This document shows, piece after piece, positions 54,101-64,000 of a stretch of 64,000 nt of DNA (within the stretch, counting starts at the first letter, position 1; each line of letters begins with the position of its first letter). The position numbers and the translations under genes were made by a program. Origin of the DNA: Blasia pusilla (Eukaryota; Marchantiophyta; Marchantiopsida; Blasiales); contig CM114272.1 of the NCBI GenBank assembly GCA_050084515.1, positions 52,762,001 through 52,826,000 on the forward strand, written 5' to 3'. The notes below the pieces were generated by a model. The model was not told the origin of the DNA. It worked only from the letters and a program-made list of their open reading frames with translations, and searched no databases.

Positions 54101-57100
54101 GCACGTCTACATATCAAGGTGATGTATTAGGATCCCCAAGTGTACAAGCCAGTTGGATCCCCTAACCTGTTCTTGATCATTGTTAGAGTAACAGAACAAC
54201 ATTTCTCAATCTAATATAGAACACATCTGACAGAAAAAAAAACCATCTGCCCTAGCCAGAAACAACTGGGAACTCAAAAGTTAATGTATGTCATTGATTG
54301 CTCTGGTAGCACCTCCAAAGAATCACAAATCTGAAACACAAAAACCCGAGCTACTTACCTCAATAGAAGATAAGAAATCAATATCTTTCTCCTTTTCCAT
54401 TTCTGCCTCTCCAATTTTCTGTTTGCATGAATCAATTTCATTGTTTAGGTCAGGCTTTTCTGTGAATGGGGGGATATCAGGAAACTGTGTCCTTGCAAGA
54501 AATATGATTACTGCACATTAACGTGTCCTTGGTTTCCCCAAGTAGGAAGCATATGAAACCGAAATAATTACAATGGACAACCCACAACATTTCTCAATCT
54601 GTACTTCATTCCTCTTGCAACAATAATTCTGTTCCTGAACATCTTGTATCAACGTTTAAGTTCCATAAAAATACATATCAGAATCCCCACAAGAATGTAA
54701 CCCAAGCAGCTTTCAAAAAAAGTGCTCTTACTGTAACCAGCCCAACGGGAGAAGCAATAATAATGTCGGAAGAGTAGAACTCGCTATACAGCTTGACCCC
54801 TTTCCTGTGCGCAGCATGTTCAAACTGTGAGCATCCACTCAAACCTTCTCATTAAAATTCAAGAGTAGTGCTTCCAAAAAACAAAATTTATAATTACAAG
54901 TTTCAGAGTTTGAAACTAGGGATCTAGATCAGATTCACTTCAAAGTTTGAGACCTGCCTGGTGAACTTGACTCCTATGCGAAAGTGATCATCATTGTTCC
55001 CTTTAAAAAGCGCCTGAAAGTCTGCGGGTTTCCCAGATTTTGAATCAGCCTTCTCCATGGTCTTCACATTATTGGTCAGATCTGTAGAATCTTCTTCCTC
55101 CACCCCAAAGTCATCATAGAACCGAGCCTTGTGCTCCACATTGGCCTGAAAAGTTTGCGGATAAGTCAACCATTGTCAGCAATCTCATGCTTCAAATATG
55201 GTCTTTAAATGATAATGAGGACTCACTGCTCTATTTGGAAGCTGGTCATTCATCTACTTTACTTGTTTAGTTTGTCCCTTGGACACTGGTCTCCCAGCAC
55301 ATTCAAACTAATTCCATCCTATTCTATCTTCATCCCATCTGCTTGCATCAGTTGCATACATTTTCACCAATCGCTTTTAGTTCACAGCCAATCGTGCTGG
55401 TAAAACTAAATTCCTGGTTAGGTGACATTTACACTCTTAAGAACAAACTGCAGTATGGACACAACACTGTTCGGCACCCTAGCGCATTGACCTTATGTGA
55501 TGAAGGAGCCAACTTTAACAGGCGATCAACAAACTTCAAGGCTGTGCTACGAAAAGGAAGTAATACCAGTACCTGCAGTAATGTCAACAGAAGTTTCAGT
55601 TCACTTCTCCACAACTCCATCATAAGACTAATAAATAAACAAATCTATGGTTAAACTTTGAAGTCCACACAAGAGTTCATAAACAGATAGCACTTCCAGC
55701 GTTATAACTTTAAATGAAATTCTACAATGGTCTAAATATGTAACTTAGGTCTGGTGAACCCTTGATCCCTTGGAGGATCAGAAGAAACTTCAGCAGATAT
55801 TCCATTGAGTGAACGATGAAGTTTCTCATTATTCTTTGTGATCAAATCTCTGGTCTTGACAATGTGGTTGAGCTGCAAATCAACGCCGAACAAAAATGCA
55901 ATCATCTTCTCAATTTTGCAGGGATAGGAATGAAGCGACCGCCTCATTTGACACACTGCTTACAAGATCCTAATTACACTCAAGACAGTCAAAGAAAATA
56001 ATCAATGACAGTGAACCACTAGCCAAAACTACTTTTTTTCGCCGAACTTCTCTGTTTTCTTTTGTCCCTGCATAATCATTCTTACACTTTGGGTAATAGT
56101 GAAATCTACATGCTCAACTTAACTAGGCATCCACCACCCAATTGTAGCATGAAACATAAATGAGTGAATACATGGAAGCGAATCATTTGAATCTATTGGA
56201 AGTAAGTTAGCTTGTGGGAATCTCCCTATGCTCTTTCCCAAGTTAGCAATTCCTTGACACAAGAGATGACAATTTTACAGTATTGCTTCTATAGGTAGGT
56301 CTATCAATCATTAGGTGGATGCAGAAAAATACAATGTGCAAGACATATGCATCCATGATGCTTAGATCTTCCTGATAGCTTTGCCCATCAACTTTGCACG
56401 CCAGCTTTCTCGTATGCAGAATATCTTGATAGTTGCTGCCTGCACGTATACATTAGCCATCAACCTTCCCATTGCTTTTCCAGATTTATAATCTGATGAA
56501 TTGTGTTGATACCACCAAAACTGAACATCTGCATTATTGTAAAAATCGTGAAAACCACTTGAATGGCATTCCAGAAACAGCAAAGATGCATAACTACCAT
56601 AAATGTTGCACCGATTTCATATGCAGTACAGACGCCCAAAACATTATTTTCATCTGATTTATTAAACCATCACAGACTGTGTCAGTGCTTGAAGGTAGCA
56701 CTTCAATTGCTATTGAATGAAGGACTTACACAGAGAAAAGAACTGGCACTGTTGCTCACTCTCAAAGTCACCCCATGTGGATGTCCTATGAGAATCTTCC
56801 CAGGACTCCTCTAACCGTTTCTTTACAGCGTAAGCTGTCAGAGTTCTCTCTACCTGTAAAAGACCAACATGGATAGAAAGATTGATCATAAAAGTCCTGA
56901 TGATCGGAAATCGCCCCTGCAATTTTGACTGTACATCAACAGGAAGTAGAATGACCAGCTTTGTGCACACAGAAAAGAAATCATAGATACCTTCAATGGT
57001 GAGGAAGATGTGTTGGATAACCAGTTAACTCCAGGCAATCCTACTGCTGCAAATTTATAGTTGAACTTTCCCTTGTTTTCCTCTAAGCTTGATATCTCAT

Positions 57101-59510
57101 CATTTAACATGCCCCTGTCCAAGTGAATCTTGAAGGAGCTGCCAAGAAGAAAAACCCAAGTAACTTGAGTACCTTCATTGACTTGCATGCTTGGCTAATA
57201 CAACGAAAAATGCATGTGCATAGAACAAACATTTGGTCATCAGAAGGCTTAGTATCAAGTGTTATTGTAAGGAGGGAAACAACAAATTTGACATCATCCA
57301 AAAGCCTTGATGCTGGAATCCAAACTGCCAGCTGTGTGATATTCAAGAACTAAAACTCACTCTGGACAAGCCTCAGCCTGACCACCGCTAGCCACTCGTG
57401 CTCCATTCACATCTTCTTTGCTTGTGTTGTCATGTTGAGAATCATCAGACTTTGTATCATCTTCGCTTTCCTCTGCATCCTCTTTGTCTTCTAGATCCAA
57501 GACTTCTTCTGTATCAGCAAGTTTGTCAACTTGGAATTGCACCATTTCAGCTCCTGCAACTGCAACTGCTTAACACAACTTAGTTGGTCACTGTTGAACA
57601 AGGTACAGATAATAAATGGACCTGAGTGGTGACTGAAAGTCTAAACCAAACTCATGGCATCCTTTCTGAATGGACTTCATACTCACTGCACAAAATTTGA
57701 TCAACCCTGCACTGAAACAAGTAGTTGATACCATGCTGACAAAGTCAATGCTCTGGAAGGGAATTTTCAATATCTTGGCTGAGTTTGAGAAGATGAAGTT
57801 GATTCAGTTATGTACCATTTTCGGAATCTCCGTCGTCAGTAGCATGATCCCAACCGTCCTCACCCAGCTCCTCGACATCATCCTCATCGGAGCTACTGGC
57901 ACCCTGCTCTTCCCTTAGTCTGTGCCAAAACATTAGCTTTCTACTTAGGAAGCAAACTCTTGACAGCATGTTGAAAATCTTTCTAAACAAGATCATCGAT
58001 GATTCCAGAGAGGCTATCATTTCACAACACAAGTCCATGCAGCTGCACCTATTTCAAAGGGACAATTTACAGGAAGAATACAGAGAAGGTGCAAGTATAC
58101 CTTTGCTTATAAGCATCACTGAAGGATCCACCTTTGGCTTGCAGAGACTGTAGAAGAGCACTATACGCTGTGGTATCATCTTTTAGGCCAAAGTCAATTT
58201 CTCCATCACTGACATCCTCAACAGCCTTTTCACTTGAAAACTTCCCTCCTACAACATTGAATCACATCTTTTGTTACTGAACTAACTAACCAAAGGCCTA
58301 CCATGAAAACAACTGAAAAACCTAAACCCTGCCTCCTCGTCTCACCTCTTTATTGACTTCATCTCTTGAAAACTCCACCCAGTACGAGACAAACGAGACC
58401 TTGTGATCAAATCCAAGTTCAGTCTTTTATTTGAATCCCAAATAAATGTGTACGTATTTGTAGCGGGGACAGACAGTCTAGATTAGCTAGGAAGTTAAAC
58501 ATAAATATTGTCAATATATATAACTTGAAATTTGACCCTGCTAGAAGGCCTTCCCAATCATTATGCGAGTTCAACAAGAATACAATGCAATGTGATTCAG
58601 ATCAAGATTTTAACCTTGCACATTTCTGCCACGCTTGCTTTGGGTCCAGAACTTCACTACGTTCTGTTCTTTCCTTTTGCCCGTGTATGGTTCTGTATTT
58701 CCATACTTCTGTTTGCCCTCAACCCGAGGGATAGGGTTAAAGATTCGAACAGTGTGGCAAGGGGGGAAACAAACAATGACACATTTAGCAGATCGCTCAA
58801 TCAGTTAAATACATTGGAGCACTTAGAAATAGTCTTATTTGACAAAAACAAATGGCATATCTTAGAACGAATGTTAGAAAAGAATTTCAACATGAGGAAG
58901 AGGTTTTCACCCTCCCACTCAATGTCTTTGATACCTAACACCTTCAGTTGGATCACACCTAAGAAAGAAAGTGTGTCCTCTCGCACTCAGATACTAACAT
59001 GGAGGTTGAACGCATTGGATTCATTAAAAACTCTTGGACAATACCACGCAAACTCTTAAATCAGATTGAACTCATCGACATTGGTACAAAACAACCTTCC
59101 ACAAAGCATCACAGCTAGTCCACTGTATGACAGATCACTGGCCAGGGTTTTGTGAGAACAAAAGATATCCATCAAATGATGATGGTCTACTATATCCCCT
59201 CTAGTACAGAAATGGCTGATGGACGCAAGCTTACCAAGTAAACCAAAAGCAATTTTGTTCATTAGTTCTCTTCGGGTGGCAATAAGTTTATGCATAGCAG
59301 GGGAAGTTAGGCTGGCCGTATTTTTTTTCGAATTACCCCAGTCATCAACCTGAACGACTGTCCGAACCGCAGAAGGCTTACCTGCTTATTCATTTTCGTC
59401 ACATGAGTTCCACCATATTTCGCAACAATTGCCTTCTTCATTGTCTTGCCTTTCTCCTCAGCCTTGCCCTTTTTCAGAAGCCGCTCCTTGTTGGCAGCTT
59501 TCTTGGACAT
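48110..59510 (-). CDS. UTP25: UTP25 homologue (NOF1 / digestion-organ expansion factor family), ~24 exons
   Basis: Proposed CDS: complement(join(48110..48184,48397..48468,48704..48766,48913..49018,49783..49877,50118..50147,50884..50955,52807..52866,53255..53301,53424..53488,53685..53773,54014..54052,54359..54484,54732..54804,54958..55145,55492..55572,55744..55872,56333..56439,56730..56853,56991..57138,57361..57553,57816..57919,58101..58240,59382..59510)), about 784 residues. The N-terminus is basic, then strongly acidic ([17 protein letters not shown]), as usual for this family. Core landmarks follow the family order: [126 protein letters not shown], and the end [11 protein letters not shown]. 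The product belongs to the nucleolar SSU processome (18S rRNA maturation) and has an inactive DEAD-helicase-like fold. Uncertain points: exon 1-2 junction (58240 chosen for phase; 58248 has the better acceptor), the donor at 55744, and a GC donor at 54958. Confidence 0.88.
50118..50147 (-). other. UTP25: 30-nt microexon of UTP25
   Basis: The ten codons [10 protein letters not shown] are framed by tgcag before and GTAC after. They correspond to the family segment just before the FDFVRLRNF motif and keep the phase between 50884-50955 and 49783-49877. Its size makes it easy to miss in automated annotation. Confidence 0.75.
50288..50341 (-). repeat. Intronic copy of the 46.2-kb foldback sequence
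   Basis: About 54 bp (ccttgcgaccatagaccccg and onward) is the reverse complement of 46212-46266. It lies in the UTP25 intron between the exons at 50147 and 50884, so the sequence is a dispersed repeat. Confidence 0.65.
50560..50790 (-). mobile_element. Possible tRNA-derived SINE in a UTP25 intron
   Basis: Read on the minus strand, 50750-50670 contains gatgaccaagaggtcagctaa, then a B-box-like GGTTCAACTC after cctagaagtcccc. The spacing resembles a tRNA-type Pol III promoter. No tail or target duplication was established, and it is too degenerate to call a tRNA gene. Confidence 0.3.
51240..52420 (+). pseudogene. Ty1/copia RT-RNase H remnant inside a UTP25 intron
   Basis: The copia RT signature [20 protein letters not shown] starts at 51240. 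Later pieces include [10 protein letters not shown] (the YVDD-type motif, 51459-51488), [40 protein letters not shown] and an RNase H tail KHIDIQFH ... [11 protein letters not shown]. Frames change at least five times. It is antisense to UTP25 and lies in the 1.85-kb intron between 50955 and 52807, making that intron by far the longest in the core of the gene. Gag, protease and integrase are absent. Confidence 0.88.
52427..52760 (+). mobile_element. Probable copia 3' LTR fragment
   Basis: Following the RNase H end is a purine-rich gagtgggag (polypurine-tract-like) and then TGTTGAGAGTGCACAC, the usual TGTTGA start of copia LTRs. The end near 52760 is uncertain because no 5' LTR is available for comparison. 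Confidence 0.5.
58250..59380. other. First UTP25 intron or unresolved exon region
   Basis: Sequence between the first and second supported UTP25 exons. No further exon was recognised, but the phase of the better acceptor (58249/58248) does not match exon 1. A small unrecognised exon may be here. Confidence 0.4.
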
Positions 59511-60138
59511 ATTGAATAGACTTCCACCTTATCACCAAAATCTGCGTTTCTATGCTTGAGTTCAAGCTCCGCTTCAGCGATTGTAGCCACAAACTAGCCG
59601 AACATTCGAATCAAAGTTAGCAGGCTAGCAGAACATTCGAACCGATGGCTACTGTGAGACCACAAGATCAGGCACTATCCAGACCACAACAGTAGGAGAT
59701 CCCAGATTATGGCTTCGTACGTCCGAGCCTAAGATACATTTCATAGACGCCTTAATCCAGCCGTCGTGGCCTTCCAATCGATTTTGTCACTTCGTACGTA
59801 TGTCATGACGCAGCCAATGGAAATGATGTTCACGCCTGTGGCAAAATCACCAAATTCTTCCTGTTTCATACGGCCTAAACCTATTCGGAATCAGGGTTCG
59901 GGGAGTTTTTTTTGAATTGTAGTGTTGATATTATCTCGGATATTATTTTTACGTGCCGGTCCTAGCCGGGAGATTTCTAGCTTTCCAATTATTTTCTGGA
60001 AATTATTTTTGCGGTCGGTTAAAATCCGAAAATTCTTTTTTTTTATTCTTATGATTTCCGGGGCTGATTTTTTTTCTCTGCCAATTTCCGACCGAACTTT
60101 GTGAAGCTGCCCAAAAACTGGCTGTTCCTAACTCGGGC

Positions 60139-60258
60139 CGGAATTTTTTTTCTTCACACACTCCTTATCTTCTCCACAACCCTGCAATGCTCAAAAGCCG
60201 GAAATATTTTTCTTCACACACTCCTTATATTCTCCACAACCCTGCAATGCTCAAGAAC
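60139..60258. repeat. Exact-period 60-bp tandem duplication
   Basis: 60139-60198 and 60199-60258 differ at only a few positions; both contain cttcacacactccttat and tctccacaaccctgcaatgc. It lies in the spacer between the UTP25 promoter and the hAT transposase remnant. Confidence 0.85.
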
Positions 60259-60386
60259 CTCATTCCTAATATCAAATTCTTCCCCTGAGTAGACATGCAA
60301 TCTTCTAATACAATAAAAAAAATCATCCTTGGTAGGAGTTGAACCTGACAAAACTCCCACCAGTTGGGAGCCAAGGATCCTACCCC

Positions 60387-60426
60387 TCTTGAATACTTGG
60401 AGCCATGAGGCTCCAAGTATTCAAGA
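60387..60426. repeat. Perfect 18-bp inverted repeat, 4-nt loop
   Basis: tcttgaatacttggagcc and its exact complement are separated by atga. It sits ~40 bp downstream of the hAT transposase stop (minus strand). It could be a subterminal structure of the transposon or an intrinsic hairpin in the 3' UTR. Confidence 0.8.
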
Positions 60427-60464
60427 AGGGTCCTACTTCCTAAAACCTAAATGACCAAAGTCTT

Positions 60465-62691
60465 CTAATCTAGAGGGGTTTCAGTAACTGCAGCTCCCTC
60501 ATTCGGGGAGATGTATCTATCAGGATTTGCAAACAAGTACCTAAAATGAGCAGAATTCTTCCACAATATCACAGACTTAGACAACATCTCCTCATAATCA
60601 AAGGAAGGTCCTTCTAAGGCAATCCTCAAGACAGCATCTAAATACTTTGTGGTCAACCTATTCCGAGATTTAGTCTTGATCATGTTTTGAATGGAAAAGG
60701 CTCTCTCACATATGGCAATACTAACACATTGGACTCTAGCTATATTTGCCAAAATCAAAAAATTAGAAAACTTACATTGCAATGAGGGACTCCAACTTAC
60801 CATCGCCCACAAGTCTCTGAAGTTGCGATCCTTCCACTCGGTGGTAGCCATCAGTTTGAAAGATTGGAACTCTTGCTTAACAATCGAAGAATTAATGATA
60901 GCCGGTTGCAACACACCCCGTAATGGCAATTGATTTCCAAAAAAACCACACAAATCATCTAAATCTTTACACCCCCAACTATTTAATCCCACTTGCCGAG
61001 AAGGCATGTGCAAAGGATTTAGTACTCTCATAGATCCAATCAGGTTATTATCTCGGAATCGCTCCTGTAAAGATGTACACACACTTTCAGCAAACCTTTT
61101 CTGAAAGAATAATGCAGCCTCTAAGTCCCTTCCCGTCCGATCTCGAGACATAGCAATGCTATGAAACTTGTTTCCCCTCATATCGGATTGTAAACGAAGA
61201 AGATAACCACCAGGTGGCCCAAAATCAGGAAGTATATTGTAACATGTATCTTCAAAGAAGGTGGAGGCATTCAAGTCATGAGTTTCCATGACAAAATTCA
61301 TGGTAATCCTAGCTATCTCCGAATTCACAATGCTCCCTATAGTGCTAACATCCACAAACTTGTATTGAAAAATCTTACTCAGATTTGCAAGCATGGAAAG
61401 TATGTCAGCCAAAAAGTACAGTTGATAGATCATTTGGAATGATCTCAACCTGTTAAATAAATTTGCAGCATTCCCGTCGTCCTCTGAAGGGGAAATATCT
61501 CTAAAGTATGTCAATACTGATTCTAGAGAATCACACAAGGTGGTCACAGCTTGCCAACGGGATAGCCATCTAATCTTGTGGTATCTCTTCATAACTCGTT
61601 GGGAGTCATTGATTTTTTCCTGCAACGATGCTAGAATTGTCTCCCTCTTCGACGACCTTCTAAAGTAACCAGCAACTGCATTGAGAATCGAATCGACTTC
61701 AGAGGATATGGACTTGCAATCAGGAGCTTTCACAGTTGACAAAGCCGCCAAATTTGTTCTATGGGCTACACAATGAACTGAAAGAATATAGGGATTTACC
61801 TTCTGCTTCATTTGGGAGGCCACCCTTTTCTGGCTACCTACCATTGTAGAAGCTCCATCTGAACCAAATGCTACCATTTTGGAGAATTCTAACCCTCCAT
61901 CTTTGATTAGTTGCAACAAACCTTCAGTAATAGCATTGGAACATTTTGATTCGCAACGAAGTAGTCCTAGAAAACAACATTCTGCCAGACCTTCTTCAAT
62001 GAAGGTGGCAAACACAACCAAATGCCCTGTTACAGATATGTCAGTTGACTCATCAATCATAATGCCAAAGAAAGGAGAGGCTTGAACTCTCACAAGACTT
62101 CTTCTAAACAGAACTTGGCTAATATAGTAACACATCTCACTGCAACTCTTCTCATCTTGATATAAGTCTCTGGTAATAGGGGCATTGATCGATAACATTA
62201 CCTTACAAAGGCTCGGAAATTTCAAAAATGTCATAGCTTCCTTTGCAAGGAAGTATGCGCACTTAAACAATGTCAACAGAGGGATTTCATAAATGCGGTT
62301 GGTGGTGGCAATGGCCTTGGCCATTGACTTCTTACCCCCATGTGCAGCCCATGCAAGCTTGATGTGCTCGTTGGACTTGGCATGATCAGTTGAAGGCTGA
62401 AACCTTACAATTTATTGCTCCATCTCTGGCAAACACATTCTTCCCTTTCCCCTTCTTACAAACTTTACAAAAGATTCTACCAAGAGTTGAATCCCACTCA
62501 ATCCAATCATACATCGAATACCATACATCCTTCCATGCTACACGAACTTTTCCAGGTACATCCGCAGTGCTTCCTGACGGAGGCGGCTCATCTTTGTCAT
62601 CAGATGAGCCAGACAATGCGATAATGTCAGGCTCGTCATTGATTTGTTCCTTACCTAGGAAGGATGTCATTGTCTTTTGTCTCTTGGCCAT
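60465..62691 (-). pseudogene. hAT-type transposase (DUF4371 / ZMYM1-like), one frameshift
   Basis: The frame starts at ATG 62691 (MAKRQKTMTSFLG), a typical start of this plant/animal hAT-related family. It continues with an acidic linker and a zinc-finger-like segment WDSTLGRIFCKVCKKGKGK. The frame is lost near 62394, where a stop follows KVSAFN. One base away the frame continues DHAKSNEHIKLAW and runs uninterrupted to 60465. That part contains the DUF4371 RNase-H-fold motifs (GIMIDESTDISV, FGSDGASTMVG, SVHCVAHRTNLAA) and the C-terminal dimerisation region (ICERAFSIQNMIKTKSRNRL). The candidate catalytic acids (D in DEST, D in SDGA, E in CERAF) are all present. With one indel in more than 700 codons it is young. 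Terminal inverted repeats and an 8-bp target duplication were not found. Confidence 0.88.
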
Positions 62692-63380
62692 GTGCACTAC
62701 TGGACACTGGGCAACTATGTGGACTACAATCTGAGAACAGAAGAAGGGCTACTCCACGGGAATAAGCTAGAACAGAGGAGCTGCAATGAGCTCGAGAACT
62801 TCTCGAGGAGAAGTTGTGGCGGCTGCGTGGCTTGGAAAGGTCCCGGTTAATGTAGGCAATCTGCAGAGCAGCAGAGCAAACCGATGCAAACTTGCTGCTA
62901 AGGAAACAAAAAAAAGAAATACATCCCGGATGCTTGAGAGAACACAGTCCGGGAACAATCGAGGGCAGAAACCTTTCCAAGAGTGACGGACTTGCCGCAC
63001 ATTGAGCGGCCCGGCCCCCACCCCGATCCCTAGCACCAACACTACCAAGCCCACCGAAAATGACCAAGACAAGGCTGCCAAGCAGCAATGCGAGCAACAA
63101 GCTTGCATGATTGGGTAGCACAATAGCAACGAGATGGAGCGCCAAGAGCGGAGTTACACAATATTTCACCAAAGGAGAAGTGGACGTGAGAGACAAGCAC
63201 TGGAGCAACAACACGAGACTCGGCTAAACCCTAAACAAACTGGAGCAGCAGCGCAAATGAAGTCTGTGAAGGCCAGAAATGTGAGCAGCGAGCGGCGAGC
63301 CTGCAGGATTCAGCAGCAGCAGCATCCATAGCTGAATAGCAACGCAGAACTCGGGGAGAGACGGCCACTCGGGCAAGGCG
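62692..63380. other. 5' flank of the hAT transposase
   Basis: No independent gene is supported. The sequence is GC-richer than its surroundings; minus-strand open frames of up to 187 codons have no recognisable motif. It probably holds the transposon's 5' non-coding region. Confidence 0.4.
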
Positions 63381-63710
63381 AATGGAAGAAATGCGAGCAA
63401 CGAGGCGGAGCCGCGGAGCAGCAAAGCAGAGCCGCGAGGCGGAGCAGCCGCGAGGCGAGCAAAGAAGGCAGACGCGAGGCGGAGCATCAACGCAAAGCAG
63501 AGCCACGAGCCGTGGAGCAGCAAATCAGAGCAACAAGGCGGAGCAGCAAGGCAAAGCAGAGCCGCGAGCCGCGGAGCAGCAAGGCGGAGGCGCAAGGCAG
63601 CAAAGCGGAGGCGCGAGGCGGAGCAGCGAGGCGCGAGCTCGGGACCGGAGAACATGCGAGGGCACGAGGCAAAGCAGCGAGGCGCGAGGCGGAGCTCTGG
63701 AGTCTGGAGG
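63380..63710. repeat. GC-rich minisatellite (gcgaggcggagcagc units)
   Basis: Short units such as gcgaggcggagcagc and gcaaagcagagccgcgag recur about 20 times with variation. They generate long open frames on both strands that are compositional artefacts. Confidence 0.8.
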
Positions 63711-63734
63711 GAGAACATGCGAATGAGGCCTCAA

Positions 63735-63770
63735 GGGCCCGCAGTGGGGTCTCCACCCCACTGCGGGCCC
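63735..63770. repeat. Perfect 15-bp GC inverted repeat, 6-nt loop
   Basis: gggcccgcagtgggg is followed after tctcca by its exact complement. A second near-palindrome gtccgatc-ca-gatcggac is at 63801-63818. They may mark the outer end of the hAT element, but this is a guess. Confidence 0.7.
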
Positions 63771-64000
63771 CCAAGGGGTATGCCACTTCTGGTTGGAACC
63801 GTCCGATCCAGATCGGACGGGTGTGCTTCTTGTGCCCTAAATGAGCGGACGGTCTAGATCCAGCCATCTCCTCCTTAGCGAATCCTGACCACTCATACTT
63901 TTCCGGCAGTCGGCACTCCAGGCGGCAAAAAACCGTCCGTCGGTAATCGCTCTCCAGCCACTAGCCGGTTTCCCTACCCGGATAGCGCACTTTCCGACAA

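Larger units (their letters stand above)
59511..60464. other. UTP25 upstream region and spacer
   Basis: 59511-59880 should contain the UTP25 5' UTR and promoter. From 59890 on the sequence is T-rich with ccggaaat / ccgg-ttattttt motifs recurring about every 55-60 bp. No gene is supported. Confidence 0.4.

Noticed and set aside
60300-60420. Treating the 60387 palindrome and the 63735 palindrome as the two hAT ends
   Set aside because: The two hairpins are unrelated in sequence, so they are not terminal inverted repeats of one element; no 8-bp duplication was seen.
63224-63867. Several 80-164-codon open frames on both strands
   Set aside because: They arise from the GC-rich minisatellite: composition is Ala/Arg/Ser/Leu only, with no motif, and overlapping frames are equally open.

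Overview
The window is nuclear DNA of a land plant. It carries a thylakoid-lumen PsbP-family gene and a plastid NTRC gene (NADPH-thioredoxin reductase fused to thioredoxin). Its genes are split by spliceosomal introns with plant-like GT/AG borders, and typical plant transposons fill the space between them. The sequence alone does not fix the species.

I support four host genes. (1) The 3' part of a PsbP-domain lumenal protein, + strand, 2-640. (2) A 5-exon minus-strand gene, 2407-8539, encoding an unrecognised 1,811-residue, probably nuclear protein whose last exon holds about seven ~113-residue repeats. (3) A 10-exon minus-strand NTRC gene, 27032-32966 (564 aa), with every exon phase closed by hand. 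(4) A minus-strand gene of about 24 exons, 48110-59510, encoding the U3 snoRNP-associated ribosome-biogenesis factor UTP25 (plant NOF1 / digestion-organ expansion factor family). The genes are unrelated in function and lie between transposon blocks.

Layout: PsbP gene and repeat-protein gene (0-8.5 kb); a 1.36-kb non-autonomous Helitron (9120-10480); a decayed autonomous Helitron Rep/helicase gene (11.1-15.2 kb) ending in a 276-bp (AC)n tract; a complex of very long inverted repeats enclosing a broken gag gene (15.6-21.7 kb); repeat-rich AT-rich DNA with an array of ~150-bp mini-Helitrons (23.6-24.3 kb); NTRC; a mini-Helitron abutting a second Helitron terminus (33.77 kb); a LINE, a Ty3/gypsy element and LTR pieces scrambled by what reads as one 8.3-kb inversion (34.4-45.9 kb); UTP25 with a Ty1/copia remnant in an intron; and a frameshifted hAT/DUF4371 transposase (60.5-62.7 kb) with a GC-rich minisatellite flank.

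The strongest unusual signals are: the inversion, whose two breakpoints simultaneously restore a LINE reading frame and an LTR; the family of 140-155-bp mini-Helitrons with intact termini; and the gag-bearing unit bounded by ~1-kb terminal inverted rather than direct repeats. I found no CRISPR array, rRNA or convincing tRNA gene.
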